A DNA stretch of 64,000 nucleotides from Candidatus Aminicenantota bacterium (GTDB lineage Bacteria > Acidobacteriota > Aminicenantia > Aminicenantales > Aminicenantaceae): the NCBI GenBank assembly GCA_020344415.1, contig CP070825.1, forward strand, positions 3,506,295 through 3,570,294, written 5' to 3'. Both the position numbers and the translations under genes were made by a program. The notes under the pieces were generated by a model. The model was given only the letters and a program-made list of their open reading frames with translations. It was not told the DNA's origin and did not search any database. Below, in pieces: positions 42,669 to 51,605 of this stretch (positions are counted from its first letter, which is position 1; the number at the start of each line of letters is the position of its first letter).

Positions 42669-42998
42669 ATGTTTGAGTCAAGGAGAATCGGGATAAAAGG
42701 GCGAATGGTTCATGCGTGGGGAAAGATCCGAAGGTTATACTATGTTTATATTAGACCTGGTTATGTAGCCAAGAAAAAGAAACTCAAGAAAGGAGAATGC
42801 CTCCGGTGTGCTGCCTGCTGTAAGCTTCTTTTGACTTGCCCCTACCTAACGATGACGAATGGCATTGCTGATTGCAAGATCCACGATCGAAAATTTAAGG
42901 CCTGTAAGTTCTATCCGATCGATGAAGCTGATTTACGTGACCGAGACATTGTATCTCCTGAGAAAAAGTGCGGATTCTATTTTATAGAAGAAGAGTGA
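42669..42998 (+). CDS. cysteine-cluster (YkgJ-like) protein
   Basis: A 109-residue protein with eight cysteines: CLRCAACCKLLLTCPYL, then DCKIHDRKFKACKFYP and KKCGFYF. The pattern CxxCxxCC...C...C...C resembles YkgJ-family putative metal or iron-sulfur cluster proteins. The N-terminal 40 residues are basic. The start is uncertain: a GTG at 42657 and ATGs at 42669 and 42705 are in frame, and none has a clear ribosome site. Function unknown. Confidence 0.7.
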   Translation: MFESRRIGIKGRMVHAWGKIRRLYYVYIRPGYVAKKKKLKKGECLRCAACCKLLLTCPYLTMTNGIADCKIHDRKFKACKFYPIDEADLRDRDIVSPEKKCGFYFIEEE

Positions 42999-43280
42999 TA
43001 TCAATATTCTGGTAACCCGAGAATGAGATGGAAAAATAACCCTGAAAATCATCCCTAAAGGCTATTTACTTATTACTACATTTAAAGTGAAATTAACAGC
43101 CATTTAAAATTTATTTAAATTTGATATTAATAATCCAGGTTAATCGTTGTCGTTGTGCAATGTCTTCCACGGCAACGAAAGCTGAGGAGAATAGCTTTCT
43201 CCAAGAGGCAAGCCGTTCGTCTGATGATATATGTTCTTCAATTATTAAAATGTTTTGCAACAAAGAAAGGAGGTAGAAAG

Positions 43281-44120
43281 ATGAAGATAAAAAGAATGGG
43301 GATTTATCTGTTCGTCCTTATTTTCTGTTTTATCTTTTCTAACCAAAACCTTCGAGCCCAAGGCCATTTTGAGCTTGGCTTTCACTACTCACAGTGGAGT
43401 ATCGATATTTTAAGAGGCTGGATCGAAGAGAGCTTAAGCGAGGAGCTTGAAGGAGAGTTGAGAGATGAATTTTTATACGAGTTCCAGAAAGAGTATCCAA
43501 GTTTAAGGGAAATTAGTTACAGCCAGAATGTTTCCTTTGATTCAGGGGGCGATAATTATGGTTTTGAAATCCGGTGGTACCCCGGCGGCCACAGCGGCTC
43601 TTTTAGTCTAGGATTTTCCATAGAGAAAACAACCATGCGAGTATCTCTTCCTGAAGTGTCAGCCAGCATGACCCTAAAAGATGACCTCACAGGAAAATCA
43701 GGGGAATTTCAAGGGAGTGTCCGTAACACTCAGTTCGAAATGAGTCCAATGTCCTTTCATTTAAGTTTTCGCTGGGATATCAACCCCTCATGGAAGGTCC
43801 GTCCTTTTATAACCTTCGGTGTCGGAGCTGCTTCTGGAACTGCGTTGGAGGAGGGGAAATTAACTGCCGAATGGTCAGGAGATTTGACTGTTGAAGGAGA
43901 ACCCCCAGAGCATTATTCGGATTCAGAATCCAAGACATTAAAAGAGTTGAAAGATGAAGCAGAGCAAGAGGGGGATGAGTTTTTTCTCCCAGATTTCTTG
44001 CCATTCGTCCAATTCAATCTTGGGATAAAAGGGGTTATAGCCGAGAACTTTCATATATTGATCGACGCAGGCATCTGGAACGGATTTATCCTTAGGGGTG
44101 GAATTGCCATCCGCATATAA
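43281..44120 (+). CDS. predicted outer-membrane beta-barrel protein
   Basis: A 279-residue exported protein. The ATG at 43281 follows AAAGGAGG (43267-43274) and opens a signal peptide (GIYLFVLIFCFIFSNQNLRA). The mature part has alternating-residue strands such as NYGFEIRWYPGG, SFSLGFSIEKTTMRVSL, SFHLSFRWDI, RPFITFGVGAASGTAL and the terminal FILRGGIAIRI, which fits an OMP-barrel of about eight strands. An acidic loop (LKELKDEAEQEGDE) lies near the end. No specific family is recognised. The upstream frame to 43155 is open but has no ribosome site. Confidence 0.75.
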   Translation: MKIKRMGIYLFVLIFCFIFSNQNLRAQGHFELGFHYSQWSIDILRGWIEESLSEELEGELRDEFLYEFQKEYPSLREISYSQNVSFDSGGDNYGFEIRWYPGGHSGSFSLGFSIEKTTMRVSLPEVSASMTLKDDLTGKSGEFQGSVRNTQFEMSPMSFHLSFRWDINPSWKVRPFITFGVGAASGTALEEGKLTAEWSGDLTVEGEPPEHYSDSESKTLKELKDEAEQEGDEFFLPDFLPFVQFNLGIKGVIAENFHILIDAGIWNGFILRGGIAIRI

Positions 44121-44141
44121 TGAATGATTGTTTGAATAAAT

Positions 44142-45362
44142 TTAAACAATTGTTCTCGGGAGAAGTGGATTTAATCCGATTAATATCTTATAAGCAGAGA
44201 CTTCTGCCCAGCCGGCAATATCCTCAGCCGTAATTTTTTCTTTTCCTTGATTGCCTAAGAGGACAATCTCATCTCCAACAGAGACCTTCGAGTCTCCACC
44301 CAGAAGAGCTGCGGAGTGGTTAGCTGTTATGGCTGCGATCAGGGGATATCTTTTTCCGCGAATTAGGACATGAGCTCTACCCACAGCATTGGTAGGATAG
44401 CCATCTGAATAGCCTACAGGAATAATAGCGATTTTTTCTTTTTTTTGAGCCGTATATTTCCTGTGGTAAGACAAGGAATCCCCTGGCCAGAGGCCTTTAA
44501 CAGCCACAACTCGTGCTTTTAACTGAAGGACTGGTCTAAGGGCAAGGCGGTTTTCTTTCTGAGTTTTTTCTGATGGATAGTAGCCGTAGATAGAAATTCC
44601 AGGCCTAACCATGTCCAGATTGGCAGAAGGTAAGTCAAGAATTCCATCGCTGCTGGCAGCATGTTTTAAGCCCAGGGATATCCCTTCTTTTTCCGCTTTT
44701 TTGCAAAGACTAAGGAAACGGCTGAGCTGTTCTTTATCAAAATCATCATCTTCGGTGAAAGTCGTCGATATCCCTTCGATAGAAATGCCCTTTAATGAAG
44801 ATACGGTTCTGAGATAGGGAAGGGCGGTACGATAGGAAAGGCCCATCCTTCCCATTCCAGTATCCACATGGATATGGACTTTTGCTTTTTTCCCGAGTTT
44901 GAGGGCAGTCTGATTTAGGCTTTTGACTTCCTCATCAAATACTGATTGAGAGATGTTGCGGATTATGATTTCGCGGGAATCTTTTGAACCAAAGCGTCCA
45001 AAGTTAAGAATTGGACAAGAGATACCCTTCTCTCGCAGCAGAAGGGCTTCCTGAATTTTTCCCACCATGACGTAATCAATACCTTGCTTTTCCAGAAATC
45101 TTCCAATTTCAACCAATCCATGGCCATAGCCATTGGCTTTGATCACAGCCATGATCGGTACTGTTGCCAGCTTTTTTACCTGTCTGAGGTTCCAGCGCAT
45201 ATTATCAAGGCTTAATTCGATCCAAGGATCATAGCCCAGAGCAGCCCCGGACTTCGTTGGAGAGTCTGTGGGCGTTTTTTTCACACCTTCTTTCTCAGTG
45301 AGCACATATGCTGAACCTAAACCAGAGGCTAAAAGAAAATCTCTTCTTGTGATTTTTCTCAT
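44142..45362 (-). CDS. alr: Tat-exported alanine racemase
   Basis: A 406-residue fold-type III PLP enzyme that interconverts L- and D-Ala. The PLP lysine is Lys75 in MAVIKANGYGHG, the catalytic tyrosine Tyr299 in DSLSYHRKYTA, and VHIHVDTGMGRMG, MVRPGISIYGYYP and IPVGYSDGYP are all conserved. Unusually the N-terminus is a twin-arginine signal (KITRRDFLLASGLGSAYVL) with a ~25-residue linker, so the folded holoenzyme should be exported to the periplasm or its membrane. It starts 4 nt after a CAP-domain gene and is probably co-translated with it. Broad-spectrum periplasmic racemases are known, but with Sec-type signals. Confidence 0.93.
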   Translation of the reverse strand: MRKITRRDFLLASGLGSAYVLTEKEGVKKTPTDSPTKSGAALGYDPWIELSLDNMRWNLRQVKKLATVPIMAVIKANGYGHGLVEIGRFLEKQGIDYVMVGKIQEALLLREKGISCPILNFGRFGSKDSREIIIRNISQSVFDEEVKSLNQTALKLGKKAKVHIHVDTGMGRMGLSYRTALPYLRTVSSLKGISIEGISTTFTEDDDFDKEQLSRFLSLCKKAEKEGISLGLKHAASSDGILDLPSANLDMVRPGISIYGYYPSEKTQKENRLALRPVLQLKARVVAVKGLWPGDSLSYHRKYTAQKKEKIAIIPVGYSDGYPTNAVGRAHVLIRGKRYPLIAAITANHSAALLGGDSKVSVGDEIVLLGNQGKEKITAEDIAGWAEVSAYKILIGLNPLLPRTIV

Positions 45363-45366
45363 TTTT

Positions 45367-46593
45367 TTACCTCTCGAAGATGATTGTGACCCAAAAGGTT
45401 CCCTTCGGAGATTTTGGGGTTTTCCTGGAGCGAATTCCTATTCCGATCTTCCTTACATTTTTTTTTTCGATTTTTTCTCGGACCTTTGTGGGGAGAGCGG
45501 AGGGAACATCAGTGATGTAAGGAATGATATCTATTCTTAAGTTAGGAGAAATGGCATAGCGCCTATCTTTTTTAGCCATGAGATTTGATGATATTTTTGT
45601 AGCTGCTTGAGAAAGTCTTTTGTCCAAATGGAGATGCTTACGTCCATTTTTCTCTCTAATCTTATTTATTTCTTGAAGGACGATTCCTCTGAGTTTCTCT
45701 TCACTCATATCTTTATATATATTTTTAGGAAAAAGGAGTAAGGTGATGAAGTAGGCTCCCCCAGGATATTTTTTATTCTTGCCAATCCATACCCCTAAGC
45801 CTGCTCGCTCATAAAGTGAATTCGTGATGTTTTTGAAAGCCAAATTTGCCTCGGCTATGGAGGGAGTAGTGATAAAGGTGGCATAGGTTTCTCCAAAAGA
45901 AGCGGGGATACTCGGAAGAGAGAGCTGTTTTGCTTTTCTTTCCGAAAGAACGCGTGCAAATTGATTGGCCTCTTCTTGATATGTGAGAGGAGGGAGGGAT
46001 TTTTTTGCCCTTGCCGTATCCGTTAATTTTTGAATTTCCTTTTTGCTCTCTTCTTCTCCCTTGAATTCAAATGATTTGAGAAAGTCCTGAGTGACATAGT
46101 AATTTTTATCCTTGTTTGAGATTACACCTATTCCCACGATATCAAAATCTGGGTCTAGTATGTTCTCTCTGTGGTCAGCGCTTGCCATGAGCCCTAGATG
46201 GATGAGTTCGGCCATGAATGAATCGCTTGACGCTAAGTTTTCTCCGTGTTCAAGGAAATATAACTTCCCTTCTTCTAAGCGTTCAGTATAGGATTTTCCT
46301 TCGCTTGAGAGATGGGATAGTTTCTCGCGGGAAGCCATGTCCTTGCTGTGCTTTCGGGCAACATCGCTCAGTTCTTTAGAAAAAGTCAAAGGAGGAAGGG
46401 CGTTCTTTTTTCTTTCTTTATTGATTAATTCAAAAAGACGGATTTCAATTTCGCCGACTGTTGGTTTTTTAAAAAGGGGTTTTTTCTCCTGGGTATAGAT
46501 GGGGCTAATTTGAAATGCAGAGAATAATATTAATATTAATTTTAATGAGCAAGCCAAAATGGCATGTAGAACAGATTTTCTCAAAGGATGCAT
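45367..46593 (-). CDS. exported protein with two CAP (SCP/PR1) domains
   Basis: A 408-residue exported protein. The chosen start (MHPLRKSVLHAILACSLKLI, 46593) gives a proper signal peptide; an upstream frame to 46725 lacks one. The first CAP domain (about 45-165) has ELINKERKKNALPPLTFSKE, HGENLASS and DHRENILDPDFDIVGIGV, the CAP core with a His/Glu pair. A second, degenerate CAP-like repeat follows (LQEINKIREKNGRKHLHLDK). CAP proteins are often wall-associated with no proven enzymatic role in bacteria. It is coupled to the exported alanine racemase. Confidence 0.85.
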   Translation of the reverse strand: MHPLRKSVLHAILACSLKLILILFSAFQISPIYTQEKKPLFKKPTVGEIEIRLFELINKERKKNALPPLTFSKELSDVARKHSKDMASREKLSHLSSEGKSYTERLEEGKLYFLEHGENLASSDSFMAELIHLGLMASADHRENILDPDFDIVGIGVISNKDKNYYVTQDFLKSFEFKGEEESKKEIQKLTDTARAKKSLPPLTYQEEANQFARVLSERKAKQLSLPSIPASFGETYATFITTPSIAEANLAFKNITNSLYERAGLGVWIGKNKKYPGGAYFITLLLFPKNIYKDMSEEKLRGIVLQEINKIREKNGRKHLHLDKRLSQAATKISSNLMAKKDRRYAISPNLRIDIIPYITDVPSALPTKVREKIEKKNVRKIGIGIRSRKTPKSPKGTFWVTIIFER

Positions 46594-46828
46594 AAATTTT
46601 TCTTTACTTTTTACAGAATTATCATAACATAAAAAAGAAAGTTTGTTCCAACGGGGCAGGACTTTAAAAAATTGAGTATTTTCGTGGTCAATCTTTGCCG
46701 CTCGCAAGACAAGGTTTTTATCCATGGCTTTCCGGGTTCACCCAGGACCCAGTCTGGCGCTTTAGGAATAAAAAACTCATTTTTTCAAAATCGCGCCCTA
46801 GCTTAGAGCTTAAATAGAGGAGGTATGG

Positions 46829-48346
46829 ATGAAAAATAAAAGACTGTTCTCTTTTTCATTGGCTTTTGTTTTTCTTGTTTCATCTTTCCTTTTTGCCGCT
46901 CAAAATTCTTCGTCCCAAAAGGCGGATGAGGCGAAGCTTCTTGAGCGCCTGCATTCTATTTCTAGTCATAGACTTTTCGATTACGTGAAGGAGTTGGCTT
47001 CTGAGAAATATGCTGGCAGGCTAACAGGTACAGAGGAATACAATGCCAGCGCTCGATGGGTGGCATCTCATTTCAAGAAATGGGGAATTTCCCCTGCCGG
47101 TGATGAGAATACTTACCTCCAGGCATTCCCTAACCCTTATACGTTGGTCTTTAAGGACTGTGAGGTTTATCTCCATCTTCCATACAAGGATTCCATCGTC
47201 AAGAAATATTATCGCTATGAAGATGAATTCATCCCAGGGGCTACATCTGGTTCAGGTGAAGTTACGGCCGAGGTTGTTTATGTCGGTTATGGAATCACAG
47301 CTCCAGAGTTGGGCTATGATGAGTACAAGGGCATGGATGTTAAGGGCAAGATTGTTTTGATGGAAAGAGAGGCCCCTGTTTCTCCTGGCAAGGATCCTGA
47401 GCTCTTCAAAAAATGGCGTCCCTATTCCTTCCATCAGTACAAGTTGGAGAATGCCGTGGCTCACGGAGCCAAGGGCATGCTCTATAACTATGGTCCCATA
47501 TCAAATCCCAATAACTCCTACAGCAAAGATTTCATCTACTCCCATGTAGGAGATGCTGTTGTCTCGGATGTTTTTTCTGGCACAGGGCGGAAACATAAGG
47601 ATGTTGTTGAAAAGATAAAGAGGACTTTAAATCCTCAATCTTTTGCTACAGGAAAGGTCTTTACAATAAGAAATGCTACAGAACACCATCCAGAAGGAAT
47701 TGGCTACAACGTGAACGGGATTCTTGAAGGTTCTGATCCAGTTCTCAAAAATGAAGTCATTATCTTGGGCGGACACCTTGACCATCTCGGACTTTGCTAC
47801 GAAATCATGCCAGGGGCCAATGACAATGCATCGGCTGTAGCAGTGATTATGGGAGTGGCTGAGGCTCTGACCAAGAGTCCAGTCAAACTCAGGCGTTCTG
47901 TGATGTTCCTCTGTTTTGGGGCTGAAGAGCAGGGGGTTGTTGGATCGCAGTATTACCTGAAGCATCCTTTCATTCCCCCGGAGAAGACTCTGGCCTTAAT
48001 CAACATGGATGGTGTAGGCTGTGGGGATAAGATAAGTGCCTTAGCTGCAAAGAATTATCCTGAATTCTGGGAGTTTATCGATAGAGCCAATCAGAAATAT
48101 ATTCACCGCCTCATTAGGCCCAGTTACTTTGCCAACATTGCACGGCCCAGACTGGATGCAGCCCGTTTCATGTGGAAAGAGGTACCGACAATATCCATAA
48201 GTGCCTACGGAGCCCGTTCTTACTACCATATTACAAAAGACGATATTGACACGATTACCCCAGAAATCCTTGAAGACCTGGCCCAACTTTTATTTCTCGC
48301 CGTCATCGATATGGCCAATCAAGACACACTCGATTTCCGAAAATAG
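46829..48346 (+). CDS. exported M28 family aminopeptidase with PA domain
   Basis: A 505-residue zinc peptidase with a signal peptide (LFSFSLAFVFLVSSFLFAA). A protease-associated domain lies at about 130-265 (VVYVGYGITAPELGYDEYKG, VAHGAKGMLYNYG). The M28 catalytic part has GGHLDHLG (His316, Asp318), PGANDNASAVA (Asp332), FGAEEQGVVGS (Glu366, Glu367) and SYYHITKDDIDTI (final His). It cleaves N-terminal residues from peptides in the periplasm. GGAGG precedes the ATG. The iron alcohol dehydrogenase gene begins 13 nt downstream. Confidence 0.93.
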   Translation: MKNKRLFSFSLAFVFLVSSFLFAAQNSSSQKADEAKLLERLHSISSHRLFDYVKELASEKYAGRLTGTEEYNASARWVASHFKKWGISPAGDENTYLQAFPNPYTLVFKDCEVYLHLPYKDSIVKKYYRYEDEFIPGATSGSGEVTAEVVYVGYGITAPELGYDEYKGMDVKGKIVLMEREAPVSPGKDPELFKKWRPYSFHQYKLENAVAHGAKGMLYNYGPISNPNNSYSKDFIYSHVGDAVVSDVFSGTGRKHKDVVEKIKRTLNPQSFATGKVFTIRNATEHHPEGIGYNVNGILEGSDPVLKNEVIILGGHLDHLGLCYEIMPGANDNASAVAVIMGVAEALTKSPVKLRRSVMFLCFGAEEQGVVGSQYYLKHPFIPPEKTLALINMDGVGCGDKISALAAKNYPEFWEFIDRANQKYIHRLIRPSYFANIARPRLDAARFMWKEVPTISISAYGARSYYHITKDDIDTITPEILEDLAQLLFLAVIDMANQDTLDFRK

Positions 48347-48359
48347 GAAAAGCCAAAAA

Positions 48360-49496
48360 ATGAGATTTCATGCTCCTACCAAGATTGTTTTTGGGTCAGG
48401 TGTATTTTCCCAGCTGAAGGGAATAGTAGAAGATGAACTTAGAGCCTCCTGTCTTTTTCTTGTGACTGACAGGGGAATAGTAGACTCAGGCATAGCCGGC
48501 AAGGTCCTATCCCAAGTTGGAAATATTCAGGTATTTGATGAGATTGAGCAAAACCCCAAGCATACTACAGTGAATAAAGCGGGAGGTCTCGTTCGCAAAA
48601 TAAAACCAAATCTTGTTATCGGCTTGGGAGGGGGAAGCCCCATGGACGCTGCTAAAGCCATAGCCCTCCTCGCTACAAATCCGGGTAACATCGAAGACTA
48701 TGAAGGAAAGGAAAAATACAAGTCTCCTCCTCTCCCTGTTCTTGCCATCCCCACTACATGCGGCACTGCTAGTGAGGTGACCTGGGTTTCGGTGATTACT
48801 CATGCGGAGCGAAAATTTAAAATGAGTATAAAGGGTCCCCATATGTTTCCTGCGGCGGCACTCATCGATCCTGACTTGCTCGTCTCCCTTCCTTCAGGAC
48901 TTATCGCTTCAACTAGCCTGGACGCTCTCACCCATGCTGTAGAAGCCTATACAGTGAAAGCGAGAACCTCAATTACGGATATTTTTGCCCGGGAAGCGCT
49001 TCAGCTCATTTTCAGATATATAGAGGATGCAAATAAAGACATTAAAGGCAATAAAGAGGCACGAGAGAAAATGATGTTGGGCAGCACCATTGCAGGGATG
49101 GCATTTTGTAACAGCGACGTCGGAGCTGTCCACTGTGTGGCCGAAGCCGTGGGCGGCCTCTATGATGTTCCACATGGAGTTGCAAACTCGATTTTTCTTC
49201 CTTTCGTGATGGAGTTTAATCTCCCTGAAGTATCCGATCGATACGCAGAGATAGCAAGACTCGCTGGGATTGAGGAAGATGATGATAAAAAAGCAGCTAG
49301 GGAACTCATTGAGAGGGTAAAATCCCTGTCTCGGTCCTTAAACATACCCTCCTTCAAGGAATTGGGAATAAAAGAAGGCGAGTTTTTTGAAATCGCGCAG
49401 AAATCCTTTGAAAATAATTCCAATCCATCAAATCCGAGAGTGGCAAATGTCGAGGATTACCTGATAATCCTTGAAAGGGCCTTTCAGGAAATATAG
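48360..49496 (+). CDS. iron-containing alcohol dehydrogenase
   Basis: A 378-residue group III dehydrogenase. The start MRFHAPTKIVFGSGVF at 48360 follows AGGAAAAG; a longer frame overlaps the M28 gene and is not needed. The NAD site is GLGGGSPMDAAKA (89-100), PTTCGTASEVT forms the nicotinamide loop, and the metal residues lie in SLDALTHAVEAY and VAEAVGGLYDVPHGVANS. It oxidises alcohols or reduces aldehydes in the cytoplasm. Its link to the peptidase upstream is unclear, but both probably share one transcript. A terminator-like palindrome follows the stop. Confidence 0.94.
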   Translation: MRFHAPTKIVFGSGVFSQLKGIVEDELRASCLFLVTDRGIVDSGIAGKVLSQVGNIQVFDEIEQNPKHTTVNKAGGLVRKIKPNLVIGLGGGSPMDAAKAIALLATNPGNIEDYEGKEKYKSPPLPVLAIPTTCGTASEVTWVSVITHAERKFKMSIKGPHMFPAAALIDPDLLVSLPSGLIASTSLDALTHAVEAYTVKARTSITDIFAREALQLIFRYIEDANKDIKGNKEAREKMMLGSTIAGMAFCNSDVGAVHCVAEAVGGLYDVPHGVANSIFLPFVMEFNLPEVSDRYAEIARLAGIEEDDDKKAARELIERVKSLSRSLNIPSFKELGIKEGEFFEIAQKSFENNSNPSNPRVANVEDYLIILERAFQEI

Positions 49497-49498
49497 CG

Positions 49499-49521
49499 AA
49501 AAAGGGGACAGTCCCCTTTTT
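49499..49521. repeat. AAGGGGACAGTCCCCTT palindrome, terminator-like
   Basis: Fourth copy of the GGGGACTGTCCCC palindrome (A in place of the central T, which is simply the other strand), three bases after the alcohol dehydrogenase stop, with A- and T-runs. Confidence 0.75.
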
Positions 49522-49545
49522 CTTCTTACCTTTTTCTTCTTATCT

Positions 49546-49637
49546 GCGGGGGGCTTGATTTATCAAGCCCACCTAGTCATTGCGAGGAGCAAAGAAGATT
49601 ACCACGCTGCGCTCGCAACAGGCTAAGCAATCCCTAC
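49546..49637. repeat. palindrome plus TCATTGCGAG-type repeat
   Basis: GGGGGCTTGATTTATCAAGC is followed by a TCATTGCGAGGAGCAAAGAA to GCAATCCCTACC repeat. The right end of the latter includes the TAG stop of the M48 gene (49634-49636). Confidence 0.7.
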
Positions 49638-51343
49638 CTTTTCTCTATAAGGATCTGAAGTATCTCCAGCTCATCGGAATCGAACCAGATTTTATTACAG
49701 GAAAAACATTTATCTACAGGAACAATATATTGATAGTTATAAGGTCTGGGGACCATCCTATACCCGCAATTCGGGCAATAAATTTTGGGAGATTTTTCTA
49801 GGTCAATTTTTTTCCTTTGAAACGGATTAAGCAAAAAATTCTCTTTAAATTCCTTTGCCTTCTTTATTAACTGCTCTGAGAATCCGACCTCTTTCCGAGC
49901 GATAACACGGTTCATATGAACAGAATCTACGAGTTTTCCTTGACACCGGGAACAAATCTTAGCAGGGATACCTTCATAATAACTTTCGCTGAGAGCGATA
50001 CGACAGCGGGGGCATTTGTTCTGCTTGGCAGGATTTATCGGTTTTTTCTTGCCGAGGTTACGGAGAGCGCCGCGAATCTGGGGAAATTCGTTTGCCAGAG
50101 CTTCCACATCCTCTTGTAGATTCTTTATCCATCTCTTGGGTGTGAAATAACGATGGAAAAGAAGTTCTTCTAGAGCGAATGATCCCTGCCAGTTTCCTTT
50201 GGGATCATGGATGGCCCAAACTTTTCCCTCTTCCTGGCTTATTTCTTGTGTTTGCAGAGCAGTACCGGATATCTCCGGGAGTTCCTCTTGAGATTTTAGA
50301 ATGACTTTAGCCTTTCTTCGAGTTTTCTGGATATCCCATATTTCTCGGATGATATTGCCGGGTCTTGTCGGGATCATGTTGGCAAGGAGCTTAATCCTTT
50401 CAATGAGAGGAGGATGAGAATTGAAAAGCCTGCTTAAGAATCCTCCGGATTCCCCTCTTGATTTGGGCGGCACAATAAAAAGGGGGCTGTATGTGAGGTT
50501 AAAATCTCCCACAAAAGAGTTTTTCACGTCGGCTTTGTAGATAGCTCGTGCAAGAGCTCTGGGATTTCTGGATAGCTCTACGGCCGCAGCATCGGCAAGG
50601 ACCTCTCTTTGACGGCTTATAAGGGTACTCAAGAGGTGCATGATGATTGCTGAAACAGTAACCGCAAAATAAATCAGGTAAGGCGCTGCTCCACCTCTTT
50701 GAGAACGATATTTTCCCGCTCGTTGGAGCTTTTCCGGCTCTATAGCCTGTCTCACCCGTTCAAAAGAATTGGCGAGAGAGCAGACCAGAGTGAGATAAAA
50801 GGCATCTCCGCGGATGATATGAGCCAGCTCATGGGCGACCACGGCTTGAAGCTCATCTCTTGTGAATTCGGCTAGTAGGCCTTCTGTCACAATAACCGTA
50901 GGCGTATTGTCGGGTTGGATCAATGCCATGGAATTGATAGCGAACGTAGGAAAGATGTAAGGAATTACTTTTGGAAGCCCACTGGCAATCCTCATCTCTT
51001 CTACGGTATTCACGAATTGCTTGTGATACCGGTCAGAGAGATCCGGTTGCTGTGCTTGAAGTCGCTTTATGATAAATTTTGCTCCAAACTTTCTTGCGTC
51101 GAAAAAGTGAGCAGAAGCAATGATGATTGAAACGGCTGAATTAATCAAGATGAGGGTTCTTAAAATATTTTGTGAAGGGAACCACCCTCCACGAAAAAAA
51201 ATGCTGAAACATAATACAAGCACAAAAGAGATAAATCCGACAGCAAGAAAGTAGAAGACAATCAAAACAAGAAACAGGAAGAGGCTTTTTCTCCACTGCT
51301 GTTTCTGTATTTCATAGAAGTCCAGGGCAGGGTTTTTTCTCAT
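49634..51343 (-). CDS. M48-type membrane zinc protease with zinc-ribbon tail
   Basis: A 569-residue protein. Two membrane segments (LFLFLVLIVFYFLAVGFISF and a second at 60-78) precede the protease with VVAHELAHIIRGDAF (HELAH at 171-175) and a third segment (IYFAVTVSAIIMHLLSTLI), followed by REVLADAAAVELSRNP, the downstream Glu ligand. This is the HtpX/Ste24-like fold. After residue 365 comes a GYF-like segment (WAIHDPKGNWQGSFALEELL), then two zinc ribbons: CPRCRI with CSRCQGKLVD, and CPNCGY with CFSCNKIWFD. The zinc-ribbon tail is not part of normal HtpX. Predicted to degrade or sense damaged membrane proteins. Confidence 0.9.
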   Translation of the reverse strand: MRKNPALDFYEIQKQQWRKSLFLFLVLIVFYFLAVGFISFVLVLCFSIFFRGGWFPSQNILRTLILINSAVSIIIASAHFFDARKFGAKFIIKRLQAQQPDLSDRYHKQFVNTVEEMRIASGLPKVIPYIFPTFAINSMALIQPDNTPTVIVTEGLLAEFTRDELQAVVAHELAHIIRGDAFYLTLVCSLANSFERVRQAIEPEKLQRAGKYRSQRGGAAPYLIYFAVTVSAIIMHLLSTLISRQREVLADAAAVELSRNPRALARAIYKADVKNSFVGDFNLTYSPLFIVPPKSRGESGGFLSRLFNSHPPLIERIKLLANMIPTRPGNIIREIWDIQKTRRKAKVILKSQEELPEISGTALQTQEISQEEGKVWAIHDPKGNWQGSFALEELLFHRYFTPKRWIKNLQEDVEALANEFPQIRGALRNLGKKKPINPAKQNKCPRCRIALSESYYEGIPAKICSRCQGKLVDSVHMNRVIARKEVGFSEQLIKKAKEFKENFLLNPFQRKKIDLEKSPKIYCPNCGYRMVPRPYNYQYIVPVDKCFSCNKIWFDSDELEILQILIEKR

Positions 51344-51424
51344 GATATATACAATTTGAATTCAAGCCTTTTGGCGTGATTATAGTATAAAAAAATTGTC
51401 TCATCTGCAAATATGCAGAAGATG

Positions 51425-51450
51425 CCGTTGCGAGCGGAGCGCGGCAATCT
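51425..51450. repeat. TTGCGAGCGGAGCGCGGCAA repeat
   Basis: A TCATTGCGAG-family copy directly in front of the tandem array. Confidence 0.6.
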
Positions 51451-51457
51451 TGTGACT

Positions 51458-51598
51458 GCAGGGACTTGATTCATGTGTAGACGCTTGATTCATCAGCAGG
51501 TGCTTGATTCATGTGTAGGTGCTTGATTCATCAGTAAGGTCTTGATTCATCAGTAGGGTCTTGATTCATGTGCAGGTGCTTGATTCATCAAGCCCATC
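51458..51598 (+). repeat. tandem array of GCTTGATTCATCA units
   Basis: Seven tandem copies of a ~19-20-nt unit, TGTAGGTGCTTGATTCATCA with variants (ATGTGTAG or ATCAGTAG ends), the last one completing the full palindrome CTTGATTCATCAAG. It is an expansion of the dispersed repeat found singly elsewhere. No unique spacers are present, so it is not CRISPR. Confidence 0.85.
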
Positions 51599-51605
51599 TT
51601 ACGGA

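Noticed and set aside
43155..43280. N-terminal extension of the barrel protein
   Set aside because: The frame is open but has no ribosome site, whereas the ATG at 43281 has AAAGGAGG and opens a signal peptide.
48201..48359. N-terminal extension of the alcohol dehydrogenase
   Set aside because: It would overlap the M28 gene by 146 nt in another frame; the family start is at 48360.
51458..51598. CRISPR array
   Set aside because: Units are tandem with no unique spacers of constant length and no cas gene is near.
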